This document shows, in pieces, positions 54,483 through 63,580 of a DNA stretch of 64,000 bases. The notes below the pieces were generated by a model. That model saw only the letters and a list, made by a program, of their open reading frames with translations, had not been told where the DNA came from and searched no databases. A program made the position numbers and the translations under genes. Position 1 is the first letter of the stretch; each line of letters opens with the position of its first letter. The DNA is from Pomphorhynchus laevis (Eukaryota; Acanthocephala; Palaeacanthocephala; Echinorhynchida; Pomphorhynchidae): contig WNNJ02003660.1 in assembly GCA_012934845.2 (NCBI GenBank), positions 186,001-250,000 on the forward strand, given 5' to 3'.

Positions 54483-54567
54483 TTAATTTATTTACGAACT
54501 TATTGTGAGCCAGCTATTTGAGCTAATGCTCGTATGTTGTTGAATGTATAATAATAATAATAACACC
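53400..54567 (+). mobile_element. CR1-like LINE (lineage K), 5'-truncated, with (TAA)n tail
   Basis: It starts at the palm motif FDRVDHGLLLQKL and continues to a canonical 3' end: a stop at 54480-54482, about 70 bases of untranslated sequence, and a (TAA)n run to about 54563. The whole retained coding part is open, unlike every other CR1-like copy here, so it is probably the youngest of that group. It adjoins an ORF1 fragment at 54568. Confidence 0.8.
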
Positions 54568-55015
54568 CGACTTCGCATCGTATAATCCCATTCTTGAACC
54601 TTCTCTCACACACTCCTCATTTAACTAACTATGGATAAAAGTTTCATTCATCTTAATTATCCTAATGCACACCGTGCAGCTGTTCATTTCGTACATCTTC
54701 TTTCTGATCCATCCTCACATCTAGATACATATCATACCTATTTCTTCTCTTCACATACTCCTTACTCTACCTCCCCCGTATCACTTCTCAATAATTTACA
54801 CCCTTCCGTCAAAATCATATCCAGTAACATCTGAGATCAACCGATTCAACACTTCACTTCTGTCACACATGCTCCAGCCTATTATAATTCTCCACCGAGC
54901 ACCCTTGTCATTCCCACTTCTATCTGCTCTTCTGCCTCTACTACTACCAGCTCTGTCCGTCCACTACATCCACGTAATCGTTTTCCTTTGCGCGATCGCT
55001 GTATTTGATTTATCT
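54568..55015 (+). mobile_element. ORF1-like 5' fragment of the LINE A/C group
   Basis: Serine/threonine/proline-rich frames (MDKSFIHLNYPNAHRAAVHF from 54631, then SICSSASTTTSSVRPLHPRN) end in RFPLRDRCI, matching RKRFASHDRCVIV near the start of A1's ORF1 region. Downstream parts are missing. Confidence 0.5.
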
Positions 55016-55019
55016 AATA

Positions 55020-55860
55020 AACCAAATAACAACTGTTAGTTTGTTACCAAGAGTTTATCATAATATAAACTTTTGTTTAAAAGAAATTTTTTATTTAAAT
55101 ATTTAAGAGTTCAATATAATTTGTGAGTGCAAATGTTTTCTTTATGATAAACAAATTATTTAAATTATACAATTAAATCTAATTCATTATATATTCGTTG
55201 TATCAAATCAGATTGATTAACTAAATCTACTTATTTTGTACTGTATATTAATACGATAATAAATATTTAAATCTTTAATTATTTATATCAAAATTTATAT
55301 TTTATGAAAATTATCAATATAAACTTATTTAAAACTATTAAATTTAATAATATACAAAATATTAATTTAACTAGAGCGTGAGTTATAGGTAATTTAAGGG
55401 AATTAATTAAACCCCCTACTGTTTTTATAACGTTTACATTCTAAATGACTACTTTTCCAGTCGATACTTTTGTTATATTTCTGTTAGAACATACGGATAT
55501 CGCTTAAACAACAGTTGCCTAATATCGCTTTTTCGTAACCACTTTTTTCTTGTTCTAGTTGTTGTCCCGAAATGAAGTTATTGTCGTTTGTTGAGTGAAA
55601 ATAACTAGAAAATACTGAATTTAAGCTTCTAAAGCTGTAATATATCAAATACTTCTTGGTTATGTTTATGCCTAGGAAGTGTCGAATAATTTTACGATTC
55701 CAGTTGTTTGTAACACTTTACTGTTTTGTATTTACAAATTTATAAGTAAAATGCATCGTCTTTAATGCAAACTTCGAAAATTTTGAAAATATAAAAATAT
55801 TAAGTAAGTATTTTTAACTTCATTGATTTTACAATTTTTTATTGTAATGCGTTAAACGAA
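55020..55860. other. AT-rich intergenic sequence
   Basis: No gene is seen. A diverged piece of repeat R (AAATCAGATTGATTAACTAA) lies near 55205-55240. Confidence 0.45.
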
Positions 55861-55861
55861 T

Positions 55862-56445
55862 TTTATTGAAAATTGTGAATTAAGAAAGCTGTAATCAAAA
55901 GGGTATAAATAGAGATTAAATAATAACAACGACAAAAAAATAAAATTTACAATTCGTTATATAATAACTTAAATGATTACTTTAGAAAATTACAAAGTAT
56001 AGAAATAATAGGGTCAGATTTAAGTAAATATATTCCTAAAATAAGGTATAAACTCCTACCACCATTAGGACGAAAAATTTGTAATTATAATAAAGAATTA
56101 AAATCAATATGTAACGATAATATTAGAAACATAATGGAAACAGAATGCAATTGTAAAAGTCTTAGTTTTGATAAAATAAATGAACATATATGTACCCATA
56201 ATCTAGAATTAATTGAAAATTGTGAATTAAGAAAGCTGCTATCAAAAGGGTATAAATATAGATTAAATAATAACAACGACAAAAATACAATTTACAATTC
56301 GTTATATTATAACTTAAATGATTACTTTAGTAAGCTGATTAATAGTGAAAGCTCGAACATATCTAAGATAAACATTTGGAAAGATTATATATTTGATAAA
56401 ATTAAAAATAAAATGAAAATAACAAACAATTATAAAAGGATGTAA
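55862..56445 (+). mobile_element. N-terminal RT-region fragment of the Penelope-like/related element, partly duplicated
   Basis: The frame 56134-56445 reads ETECNCKSLSFDKINEHICT, HNLELIENCELRKLLSKGYK and a charged helix, and can be traced upstream as KLLPPLGRKICNYNKELKS. A C-x-C, then HI.T, then L..LL.KG.KYR order is what precedes the RT core in the group to which 28658-29344 appears to belong. The segment around 56212-56340 is also present at 55862-55990, about 350 bases upstream, in the same orientation. The catalytic core is absent here. Confidence 0.5.
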
Positions 56446-56476
56446 TGAAAAAAAATCAAATACAAAAACTACTGAA

Positions 56477-57010
56477 TTACAGCTGCTTGCTGGCCTTCAT
56501 TTCCTCCTCGGCCTGTTTGCGGTTTCTGTCGTGTGGAAGAAGTTTATCGGCGAAGCAACCTTTGCAGTATATTTCTCCATCCTGATCTTTATATGTACCC
56601 AAAGTCAACGTTGTATTGCAAGTTTTACATCTAAAGCACTTTTCGTGCCATTGCGAACTGCACGCACCAATTCTTTCCGCAGCATACACTGTGGTTCCAC
56701 ATCTTGAGCACTTTTCAATTGCTCCACCAAATTTCGGTCCCGTTGTTTCTCGTTCATGCTCAGGAAAATACTCAACATTGTCGATATCGATCTTCGCAGT
56801 TGTCGTACGCGGCTGTTCAATGATCATGATCGTTTGGATAGGTTGCTGGGGCATTATTTGTATGTTAGAAATCGGGCTGGCCTGGATTATTGGCAGTGTA
56901 TCGGGAATTTGGTGCACTATCTCAGTCATGCATGACACGGGAATTATTTCGTCGTACTCATTCATTGGGGTATGGTTCTTGTTGTTATCTTTGCAAACCG
57001 GTAGTCCCAT
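56477..57010 (-). CDS. LIM-domain protein, 177 codons, single exon
   Basis: It starts at ATG 57010 and ends at 56477. One complete LIM zinc domain occupies residues 101-155: Cys101, Cys104, His122, Cys125, Cys128, Cys131, Cys149 and Cys152, with both 17-residue spacers. It resembles the CRP/muscle-LIM type (KFGG-IEKCSRCGTTVYAAER) but has one LIM domain. The 100 residues before it are low-complexity with many Ile/Pro/Gln, and the tail is charged. LIM domains bind proteins, often at actin or in the nucleus. The 5' side directly touches an RLE-LINE fragment whose stop overlaps this ATG. It could be the last exon of a spliced host gene or an intact retrocopy; no poly(A) is seen. Confidence 0.65.
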   Translation of the reverse strand: MGLPVCKDNNKNHTPMNEYDEIIPVSCMTEIVHQIPDTLPIIQASPISNIQIMPQQPIQTIMIIEQPRTTTAKIDIDNVEYFPEHERETTGPKFGGAIEKCSRCGTTVYAAERIGACSSQWHEKCFRCKTCNTTLTLGTYKDQDGEIYCKGCFADKLLPHDRNRKQAEEEMKASKQL

Positions 57011-57572
57011 CACATCACGAGTTCGGCTCGAAGCACAAAAGCCTGGTGTCCACCATCAAATGTCGATATTGGAATCTGGTCAAGTGACGCTAGCATTGCT
57101 TTGGCGTTGCCTCTCATTATTGCAATAGAGATGCGCTGGTATAAATGCGAGATCGTCACGGCGTATCTGACTCCGCTTGTCCGGCTCATGTTATTTGCAA
57201 CCCGTTTAATGACCCTGTTTCCCTCTTCATTCCATCCCCCAAACGACTTCACTACAGCGGCTGAGAATATATACCCCGCTGCTTCGACCCTGCTCTTGTA
57301 CTTCCGGTCTTTAACATTAGCCGCGTACGATGTAGCGGCGGCGAGCTGTGCGTTAGCAGCTGAGCGACGGTATGCCGTCTGTTGGGGTGAGTGACTGCAA
57401 AGTCGATTGCATGGGGAGGATCCCCATAAAATTGGATGCCTTTCGGCCGTTCACGTAGGTCCGGGATAATACCTCGCACTTCCAGAGCTACATCCATCCG
57501 GGCTGATTGTGCGGCTGCGAATACCACGTCACGAATAGCATTATGCCGCAGTCCTTGGTAACCCCCGTAACT
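57010..57572 (-). mobile_element. RLE-type LINE C-terminal fragment (lineage F, copy 2)
   Basis: On the minus strand: RHNAIRD-VVFAAAQSARMDVA, RERPKGIQFYGDPPHAIDFA-VTHP, then a shifted stretch and SFGGWNEEGNRVIKRVANNM with ISIAIMRGNAKAMLASL, ending GGHQAFVLRAELVM. This parallels lineage F copy 1 (RHN, RPAD, DFAVTHPL, GGWNMEG, ALMRGN), except that the nuclease aspartate of RPAD reads RPKG. A shift near 57360 breaks it. It ends at the start of the LIM ORF. Confidence 0.7.
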
Positions 57573-57865
57573 AAATAACTAAATAACTAGAGTAATTTAG
57601 TTATTTTAACCAAATAACTTTATTATTATCTTAGATAACTCCAAGGGTTGATTTCAGGCAATATTAACCATACTATTATTTGAATGCTTATGCTTTTAAT
57701 GCACATGATGGAATTCGTATGTATATGGTTCTATCTTTTATCTGAATTAGTATTAAGTAGGAGATGCTAAAGTCCATTGTAACGCTGATTAAACATTTTG
57801 AAAAGTATTCAATTGTAATTTCATCTGAATGCACATATGTTGGGTCAATGAATAGAGAAACATAT
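57573..57865. other. AT-rich spacer with AACTAAAT repeats
   Basis: A short array of AACTAAAT and an inverted counterpart (about 57570-57620) is followed by sequence without a recognisable feature. Confidence 0.45.
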
Positions 57866-57867
57866 AA

Positions 57868-58030
57868 TCATAGCAATTCCTCCTGATGACCTCTAATTCT
57901 TATTCTGATACATCGTCTGTTATTTATTAGTCAATTCATAAAAATGACGTTTATTTTAAATTTCAATTTTTTATTTTAACTTGATTTAAATTATAAAAAC
58001 TCGTATAACAATTATTAATTTTATTATTTA
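57868..58030 (-). repeat. Dispersed AT-rich repeat R, copy 4 (3' half)
   Basis: On the minus strand it has the GTCATTTTTATGAATTGACT core and ends GAGGTCATCAGGAGGAATTG-CTATG, close to copy 2. The matching 5' half lies at about 58600-58690, inside the neighbouring MITE. Confidence 0.55.
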
Positions 58031-58407
58031 AATAATATCTGAGTTATATGCATCATAGAACTCAGAAATGTGGTGTACCTTTGTTGGCGTATATAATTGA
58101 AGGTTTAATTAAAAAAACATCAGCGTCATCAAATATAGGCGTCATCAAAAAATTGCTATTGTAACAACGACTGCACAATTATATTATATTATTTTTATCC
58201 ATCATTATTTTTAACATTTATTTTATTTATTTTTATTCATTATTTTCAGATCAGATAATTGAGTATAATATTATTATTAATTTATAATAATAAATGTGAC
58301 ATCTTAACGTATTTGTGATAAATTAATTGAGATAATTTATTAAATTAGTAATTAATTTTAGTGCTTTTAAATAGTTGATACTGATCAATTAGTGATAAAT
58401 AATTATT

Positions 58408-58702
58408 GGATCTATATCAAAAGAAGAACTTATTTTTATATTTCGCTTACTACTGTAAGCGAAATAATTATCTGAAAATTACACTGAAGATGCTAACAGA
58501 AGTTAGCGAAATATCAAAAATAATTTCTTATTAATTATTTAAATATTAAATTATATTTTAAATTATATTTTAATATTTAAATTATTAAAAATAATTTCTT
58601 ATTTAATTATTAAATTTTAATTTAGCATTATTATGTTTTGTCTATTTTATTATTATATTAAATACGTAGACTCAGCTGATTTGATTTATTTGATGTAGCT
58701 CC
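58408..58702. mobile_element. MITE with 10-bp target duplication
   Basis: Ends GGATCTATATCAAA and (reverse complement) GGAGCTACATCAAA match the MITE at 38053-38252. AATAATTATT flanks it on both sides (58398-58407 and 58703-58712). Inside are a TTTCGCTTAC/GTAAGCGAAA hairpin and part of repeat R. It is non-coding. Confidence 0.65.
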
Positions 58703-58784
58703 AATAATTATTAATTAATTTTAGTTCATCTATCATAATTTAAGAGTTCAAGTTTCTCCTAAGTATTCTACTTTTAATTTAATA

Positions 58785-58951
58785 TATCCCTTTCAATACA
58801 TTTTAATATAAATCTTCAATTCAAATAGTTTTCAAACATTTTTATAAACTTTTCTGTCAATACGTTGATGACCAAAATTGTTATGACCACAGCCGTAACA
58901 CATCCTTTATATGCACAACAATTATAACAACCTAAAAATGACTTTTATGGA
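58785..58951 (+). repeat. 167-bp direct repeat, left copy
   Basis: It starts TATCCCTTTCAATACATTTT and ends AAAATGACTTTTATGG; about 95 per cent identical by eye to 60999-61164. The two copies enclose the lineage F element. Confidence 0.8.
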
Positions 58952-59039
58952 TAATAATGGCTTTAATGAAGCCTTATGATTTAACTTAAGCCAAGCTTAC
59001 ATATAATACCTATAATCCAATTTTTTAAATTTAAAATAA

Positions 59040-59155
59040 AACTTAATAATAAAATCGATAACTTAATAATAAAATCGATAACTTAATAATAAAATCGATG
59101 CTTTTGTAGGCTTGTAAGCACACAGTCTGTGCGCATTTGCCACATTAAAAAACTT
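59040..59155 (+). repeat. LINE B-type 3' terminus with hairpin and 3 x 20-bp tandem repeat
   Basis: CTTAATAATAAAATCGATAA is repeated three times (59041-59100) before TTGTAAG, stem GCACACAG / CTGTGCGC, CATTTGCCACATTAAAA. The latter is the terminus of LINE B (see 61975-62018), here without any coding part. Confidence 0.65.
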
Positions 59156-59223
59156 TAAACTTTAAAATAAATAATGTCAAAGAAATAGTTAACCTCATCG
59201 TATAATGTCCATAATCGATAGCG

Positions 59224-59673
59224 TTAGACTTCCCACTCTTCGTTATCACTACTTTCAGATAGCGCCTGATCATCTAGAATATCTGAATCAACCGATCCAC
59301 TGACAACTAGCCGGCCTTTTTCCGGTATCATCTGTTTCTTTATATTGGGTGTGATTATTTGATCTGTTTCACAAAAGTCAGTTAATAATTCTGTTTCATA
59401 ATTAAAACTTCCGTCCGATTCATGATTATCACTATTTGCGTTCGATAAACTGTCAGTTAATTCAGAATCAGATAATGTATGTACGTCATGTGTCATATAA
59501 TTGACGGTATGTTTACTAATTTCGGTTTCTGGCTGTGAGTTTATAGGTAAAGATTTAGGATCATCAGCGTCGTTATTATTTGAGGAATTGTCACATTGTT
59601 GCAGAAAGGTGTCAAAATGTAGCTTAATTTTGCTTGAAAGACTTTGAGGCTTTACTGTGATTGCAGAGCTCAA
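59224..59673 (-). CDS. Acidic C-terminal extension of the lineage F element
   Basis: A 149-codon frame, rich in Asp, Glu, Ser and Asn, ends ESSDNEEWEV. It lies in the same reading frame as the nuclease ORF just upstream; a single TAA and 48 bases of open sequence separate them. It is therefore probably the tail of the same protein rather than a separate gene. No domain is recognised, and most of it looks disordered. Confidence 0.5.
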   Translation of the reverse strand: MSSAITVKPQSLSSKIKLHFDTFLQQCDNSSNNNDADDPKSLPINSQPETEISKHTVNYMTHDVHTLSDSELTDSLSNANSDNHESDGSFNYETELLTDFCETDQIITPNIKKQMIPEKGRLVVSGSVDSDILDDQALSESSDNEEWEV

Positions 59674-59721
59674 TACTTTTAGTGTGAATTTTCCGTTTTC
59701 TTCTATAAGTACACAATCTCT

Positions 59722-60981
59722 TTAGGAACACAATTTATGTGTTCCTGTAAAAGCTGACGTGTCGACACTGGATCCTGGTATAATAGCTAGCGTGACAGTT
59801 ACTTCATTTGTATTGTTAAATTCAATGTATCCAGGATCGGACTGATCAATTGACGATGAAAGAGAGTCAACTGCCAGATCAAGTGCCTGGAAGGGGTTCA
59901 TTCTTCGTGTGGGATTCTCCATTATGGGGTTAGCAATCTCGTAATACGGTCGGTTTAACATAGCAATGCTAGATAATATAGATGTTGAATTTCCTCTCAT
60001 GAGTGCTATTGATATTTGTTGAAAGAGCCGTGCAGATGCGATGATGTATGGTATAGATGATCGAATTGATAAGTATCGGGCGATTCGTCTGATGATTTTC
60101 TCCCCTTCCATATTCCAGCCGCCGTAACACTCCAAGACTGCAGGTATGAAGTTATATCCCGCCTCAATCATTTTAGCACGGTACTTTCTATCTTTGACCG
60201 ATGATGCGTACTGCGCAGCTGCGTAACCAGGCACATAAGCTGACTGGCGAAGAAAAGATTTCTGTAGTGGATGTGTTACCGCGAAGTCTATAGCATCTGA
60301 AGGATCTCCGTAGATCAGAATATCTGCTGGCCGTTCTTGAAGATTTTGGACAAGGTTGCGAACCTCGCAACACACATGCATTCCTGCTAATTGTGCCGCC
60401 TGGAGAACGACGTCACGAATTCTATTATGACGCATTCCTGGAAAACCACCGTAGTTGCAAGTTAGTGCATGGAAGCCCTTAGCATCTGCGTTTCGAATAC
60501 ATCGACTACAATGGTAGTCACTTGGAGCAATTTGCAGGCCTAACCACATTCTTATAAGAATTGTAAATTCTTGGTCGGTAAGAGCTAGGCCGAGACTTCG
60601 ATTTGGGGCGCATTGTAACCATGCGTTCGCATGTGGCTGTGATACCGCTATTAGTCTGGCCCTTGTCCGATCATCTCCTGTGTCTAATAGATTTTTCCGC
60701 TTCTCTGAGTCGATTTTAAACGATATTTGATGTTGTCTTGTGGATGAAGCCTGTTGTTCCACTTCTGCTCCGTGTAGCGCAAGTATTTCATTCGCGTTTA
60801 CAAAGCCCGGAAATGTATTTAGATCCTGGTTCACAAACGCTACCACTGTGCTGACGCTTGCTGCAAAGGCTGCCGCTCTGTGTTTGTTTGTACTCCTAAG
60901 GCCCAGACCGCCCATTTTTAGTGGGAACTCAACTTGAGATCGTGTTCGCGCTGACAGTTGTATTGAAGCGATGATTTCCAT
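59722..60981 (-). mobile_element. RLE-type LINE C-terminal protein (lineage F, copy 1), 419 codons
   Basis: The open frame has FPLKMGGLGLRST (about residue 20), a linker, and ANAWLQCAPNRSLGLALTDQ. A zinc knuckle follows at Cys158, Cys161, His171 and Cys175 (CSRC...FHALTC), then RHN at 184-186, RPADILIYGD at 217-226 and DFAVTHPL from Asp232. GGWNMEG and QISIALMRGN complete it. The knuckle plus RHN, PAD and DFAVT is the restriction-like endonuclease module that nicks target DNA in R2/NeSL/HERO/CRE-like elements. The reverse transcriptase is absent: the element is cut at about 60990 by a 167-bp repeat that is also found beyond its 3' side. Confidence 0.78.
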
Positions 60982-60998
60982 CGTCCGTATTACAGCAT

Positions 60999-61164
60999 TA
61001 TCCCTTTCAATACATTTTAATATAAATCTTCAATTCAAATATTTTTCAAAAATTTTTATAAACTTTTCTGTCAATACATTGATCACCAACATTGTTATGA
61101 CCACAGCCGTAACACATCCTTTATATGCACAACAATTATAACAACCTAAAAATGACTTTTATGG
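60999..61164 (+). repeat. 167-bp direct repeat, right copy
   Basis: Second copy of 58785-58951, about 2.2 kb away. It begins immediately upstream (element sense) of the truncated lineage F protein. Confidence 0.8.
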
Positions 61165-61970
61165 TAATATGTTGCAGTTTGGTTTTAATAATTTAAAAGT
61201 TTTCAGAAAATAATAATTAAATTTAATTAATTAATTAATTAAAATTATAAAATTATATAATTTATATTATATAATTAAATATTATATTATATTATTATAA
61301 TTTATAATTATATTTTTATATTCAAAACCAAAAGTAAACACTTTACCTTCAATGACATTCGTGTACATTTTCTTTTCTCTGTGTTTAAATAAATAATAAT
61401 ATATTTAATAATTTATTAAAAATCTTTAATAAATTAGCTCAAAAATCTTTGAAGGAGATCGATGGGTTAAGTTTACGCCTAACTTGATAAACCTGCTAAA
61501 TTTCTTTTTGCCTGTTGGGAACTAGCGGTGGACTATCAAATATTGATATTATTTCAAATGAAGTCGTTGCACAATGTTTTATTTAATTTCTTTCATTTGG
61601 CCAAGTCGAGAGACGCAGTGCCCTAATAAATTTCCTCTACATTATTATTTATTAAATAATTTAAATAAAATTTTATTAAAATTTTTATCTTCACGAAAAA
61701 TACAGGTTTATCTTTAGTTTAAGATAAATAAAAAATAATATATTTAATAATTTATTAAATTATTATTATGTATTAAACAAGACACGTTAAAAACGAGTCT
61801 TGGTTATTTAAAATTCTTACATTTGAGATCTAAAGTAAATACAATACAATTATTCCGAATCGACAAGGGAACGCGCCAGGAACTTACAGAGGATCGACAA
61901 CAACTAGTACAACAGGCAGTATTCAATGCCTCACGCAAACCCGAGCAGTTACGGGACGCATTGTTTTAGT
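61165..61970. other. AT-rich spacer
   Basis: Long A/T runs are present, including two copies of a TAATATATTTAATAATTTAT segment (61396 and 61736). A more complex stretch at 61850-61960 has no recognised feature. Confidence 0.45.
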
Positions 61971-61974
61971 TGAA

Positions 61975-62018
61975 AGTTTTTTAATGTGGCAAATGCACAC
62001 AGACTGTGTGCTTACAAG
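61975..62018 (-). repeat. LINE B 3'-terminal hairpin
   Basis: On the minus strand: TTGTAAG, stem GCACACAG / CTGTGTGC (8 bp, one-base loop, or 7 bp with three), CATTTGCCACATTAAAAAAC. Confidence 0.75.
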
Positions 62019-62068
62019 CCCACAAAGCGAAACAGATTAAAAAAGTTTATCGTTTAGTAGCATCGATT

Positions 62069-62770
62069 TTAGCTGCTTTTTGAAAAATCGGAGTGAGGAT
62101 GATTATCGCAGATGATTAGGTAAGGAATTCCAAAGGAGAGGAGCAGCGATTTGTAGGGATCGAGAGCCGAAGTTGGTTGAGTGAAGAGGTACGTGTAGCA
62201 GAAGAGAAGCAAGGAACGTAGGTGAGTAGAAAGAGATCGAGATTCACTTAGAGTTGGCAGATAAAGATAAGAAGGAGAATTACAATGGAGAAGGCGATAA
62301 GTCAGGCAAAGCATACGAAAACGAACACGATGTTCAATACTTAGCCATCCAAGTTTTGATAAATAGGAAGATATATGATCGAATTTACGAAGTCGAAAAA
62401 GGATGCGCACCGCAGTGTTAATGAGGCGTTGAAGAGGTTTAAGGGATGACTTTGAAGAGAAAACGAGAAGGCTAAGACAGTAATCAATACGTGGGAAAAG
62501 AAGGGAGGAGATAAGAGATTTACAAGAACTAAAATCTAGAGAATTTCTGACGAGACGAATATCACGGAGAAGAAGATTTGAAGACCTAGTTTTATCACGA
62601 ATGAAGGGATCGAGATGCAGGTTATTGTCGAAGTGAATACCTAGAAATACTATTTTATCTACAGCAGGAATAATTGTGGTCTGAAGATACAGAGATGGAG
62701 GAATAACAGAAACAGTTAAGGGAAAAATCCATAACACTTTAGATTTGGTAGGATTTAGGGACATGCGCAA
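62069..62770 (-). pseudogene. LINE B post-RT domain
   Basis: Same phase as the RT frame: NPTKSKVLWI, FLGIHFDNNLHLDPFIRDKT, LLLRDIRLVRNSLDFSSCKS, LLFPRIDYCLSLL, LQRLINTAVRILFRLRKFDH, LGWLSIEHRVRFRMLCLTYR. After HLRSLLLF the expected HVPLHSTNFGSRSLQIAAP reading is found in the neighbouring frame, so one frame slip near 62200-62215 scrambles the last 45 residues. Confidence 0.75.
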
Positions 62771-62782
62771 AGAAATTAGATG

Positions 62783-63580
62783 TTATGATAGAGCACAAAG
62801 ACAATTAGATGCAGATACGAAAAGTTGGCTTAGGGAATGAGGAGACGAATAAGAATAAAGAAGTATATCATCAGCGTACTGCATTACCCTGAAGCAGAAT
62901 TTACTAGTTATACAAGATAAATCTCCAAGAAGAAGCGTAAATAGAATAGGGCCAAGTACAGAACCTTGAGGTACACCACAAGAGAGAGAAGATAGAGGAG
63001 AACACATTGAATTAGAATGGACGGAAAATGATCGATCGGAGAGATACGAAGAGAACCAAGCCAAGGTGGACGAAGAGAAACCATAGTGATAGCGAAGACG
63101 AAAAAGAAGGATTTCGTGATCGACAATGTCGAATGCAGATGAAAGATCGAGCGATATTACCACACTGCACAGTCCTTTGTCACGAGCGGAGAGCAGATCA
63201 GAAAATACTTTATGACATGCTAGTTCGGTGGAATGATTGGAGCGGAAAGCAGATTGACAAGAAGGGTAGAGCTGCGATGAAGAGAGATACTTGTTTATCT
63301 GATTTAAGACAAGGTGTTCAAGAATTTTAGATAAGGTTGGTAGAATTGATATTCGGCGATAAGAGGAAGGAAGAGAGGGGTCAAGAGAGGGCTTTTTAAG
63401 TAGGGGACGAACAATGGACGTTTTCCAAAGAACAGGAAATATTTCATTCACTATTGACGAGTTAAAGAGGCTGGTAAGGAAAGGTGTGAAGTCTGTTGAC
63501 AACAATTTGAGAATTCGAGTAGGGATGGGATCAGCAGGAGAGGACTTACAAGTTAACGAAATAAGAAGGCAAGATACCAC
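62783..63580 (-). pseudogene. LINE B reverse transcriptase, 265 codons
   Basis: FPVLWKTSIVRPLLKKPSLD, SYRRISILPTLSKILEHLVL, FRSNHSTELACHKVFSDLLS, SLDLSSAFDIVDHEILLFRL, SCGVPQGSVLGPILFTLLLG and RVMQYADDILLYSYSS (catalytic YADD at about residue 233), then a TAA in ALS-stop-HLISLRMSLNP. All palm residues are intact. The next frame (62770-62069) continues in the same phase, so one stop codon is the only interruption over about 470 codons. Confidence 0.85.
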
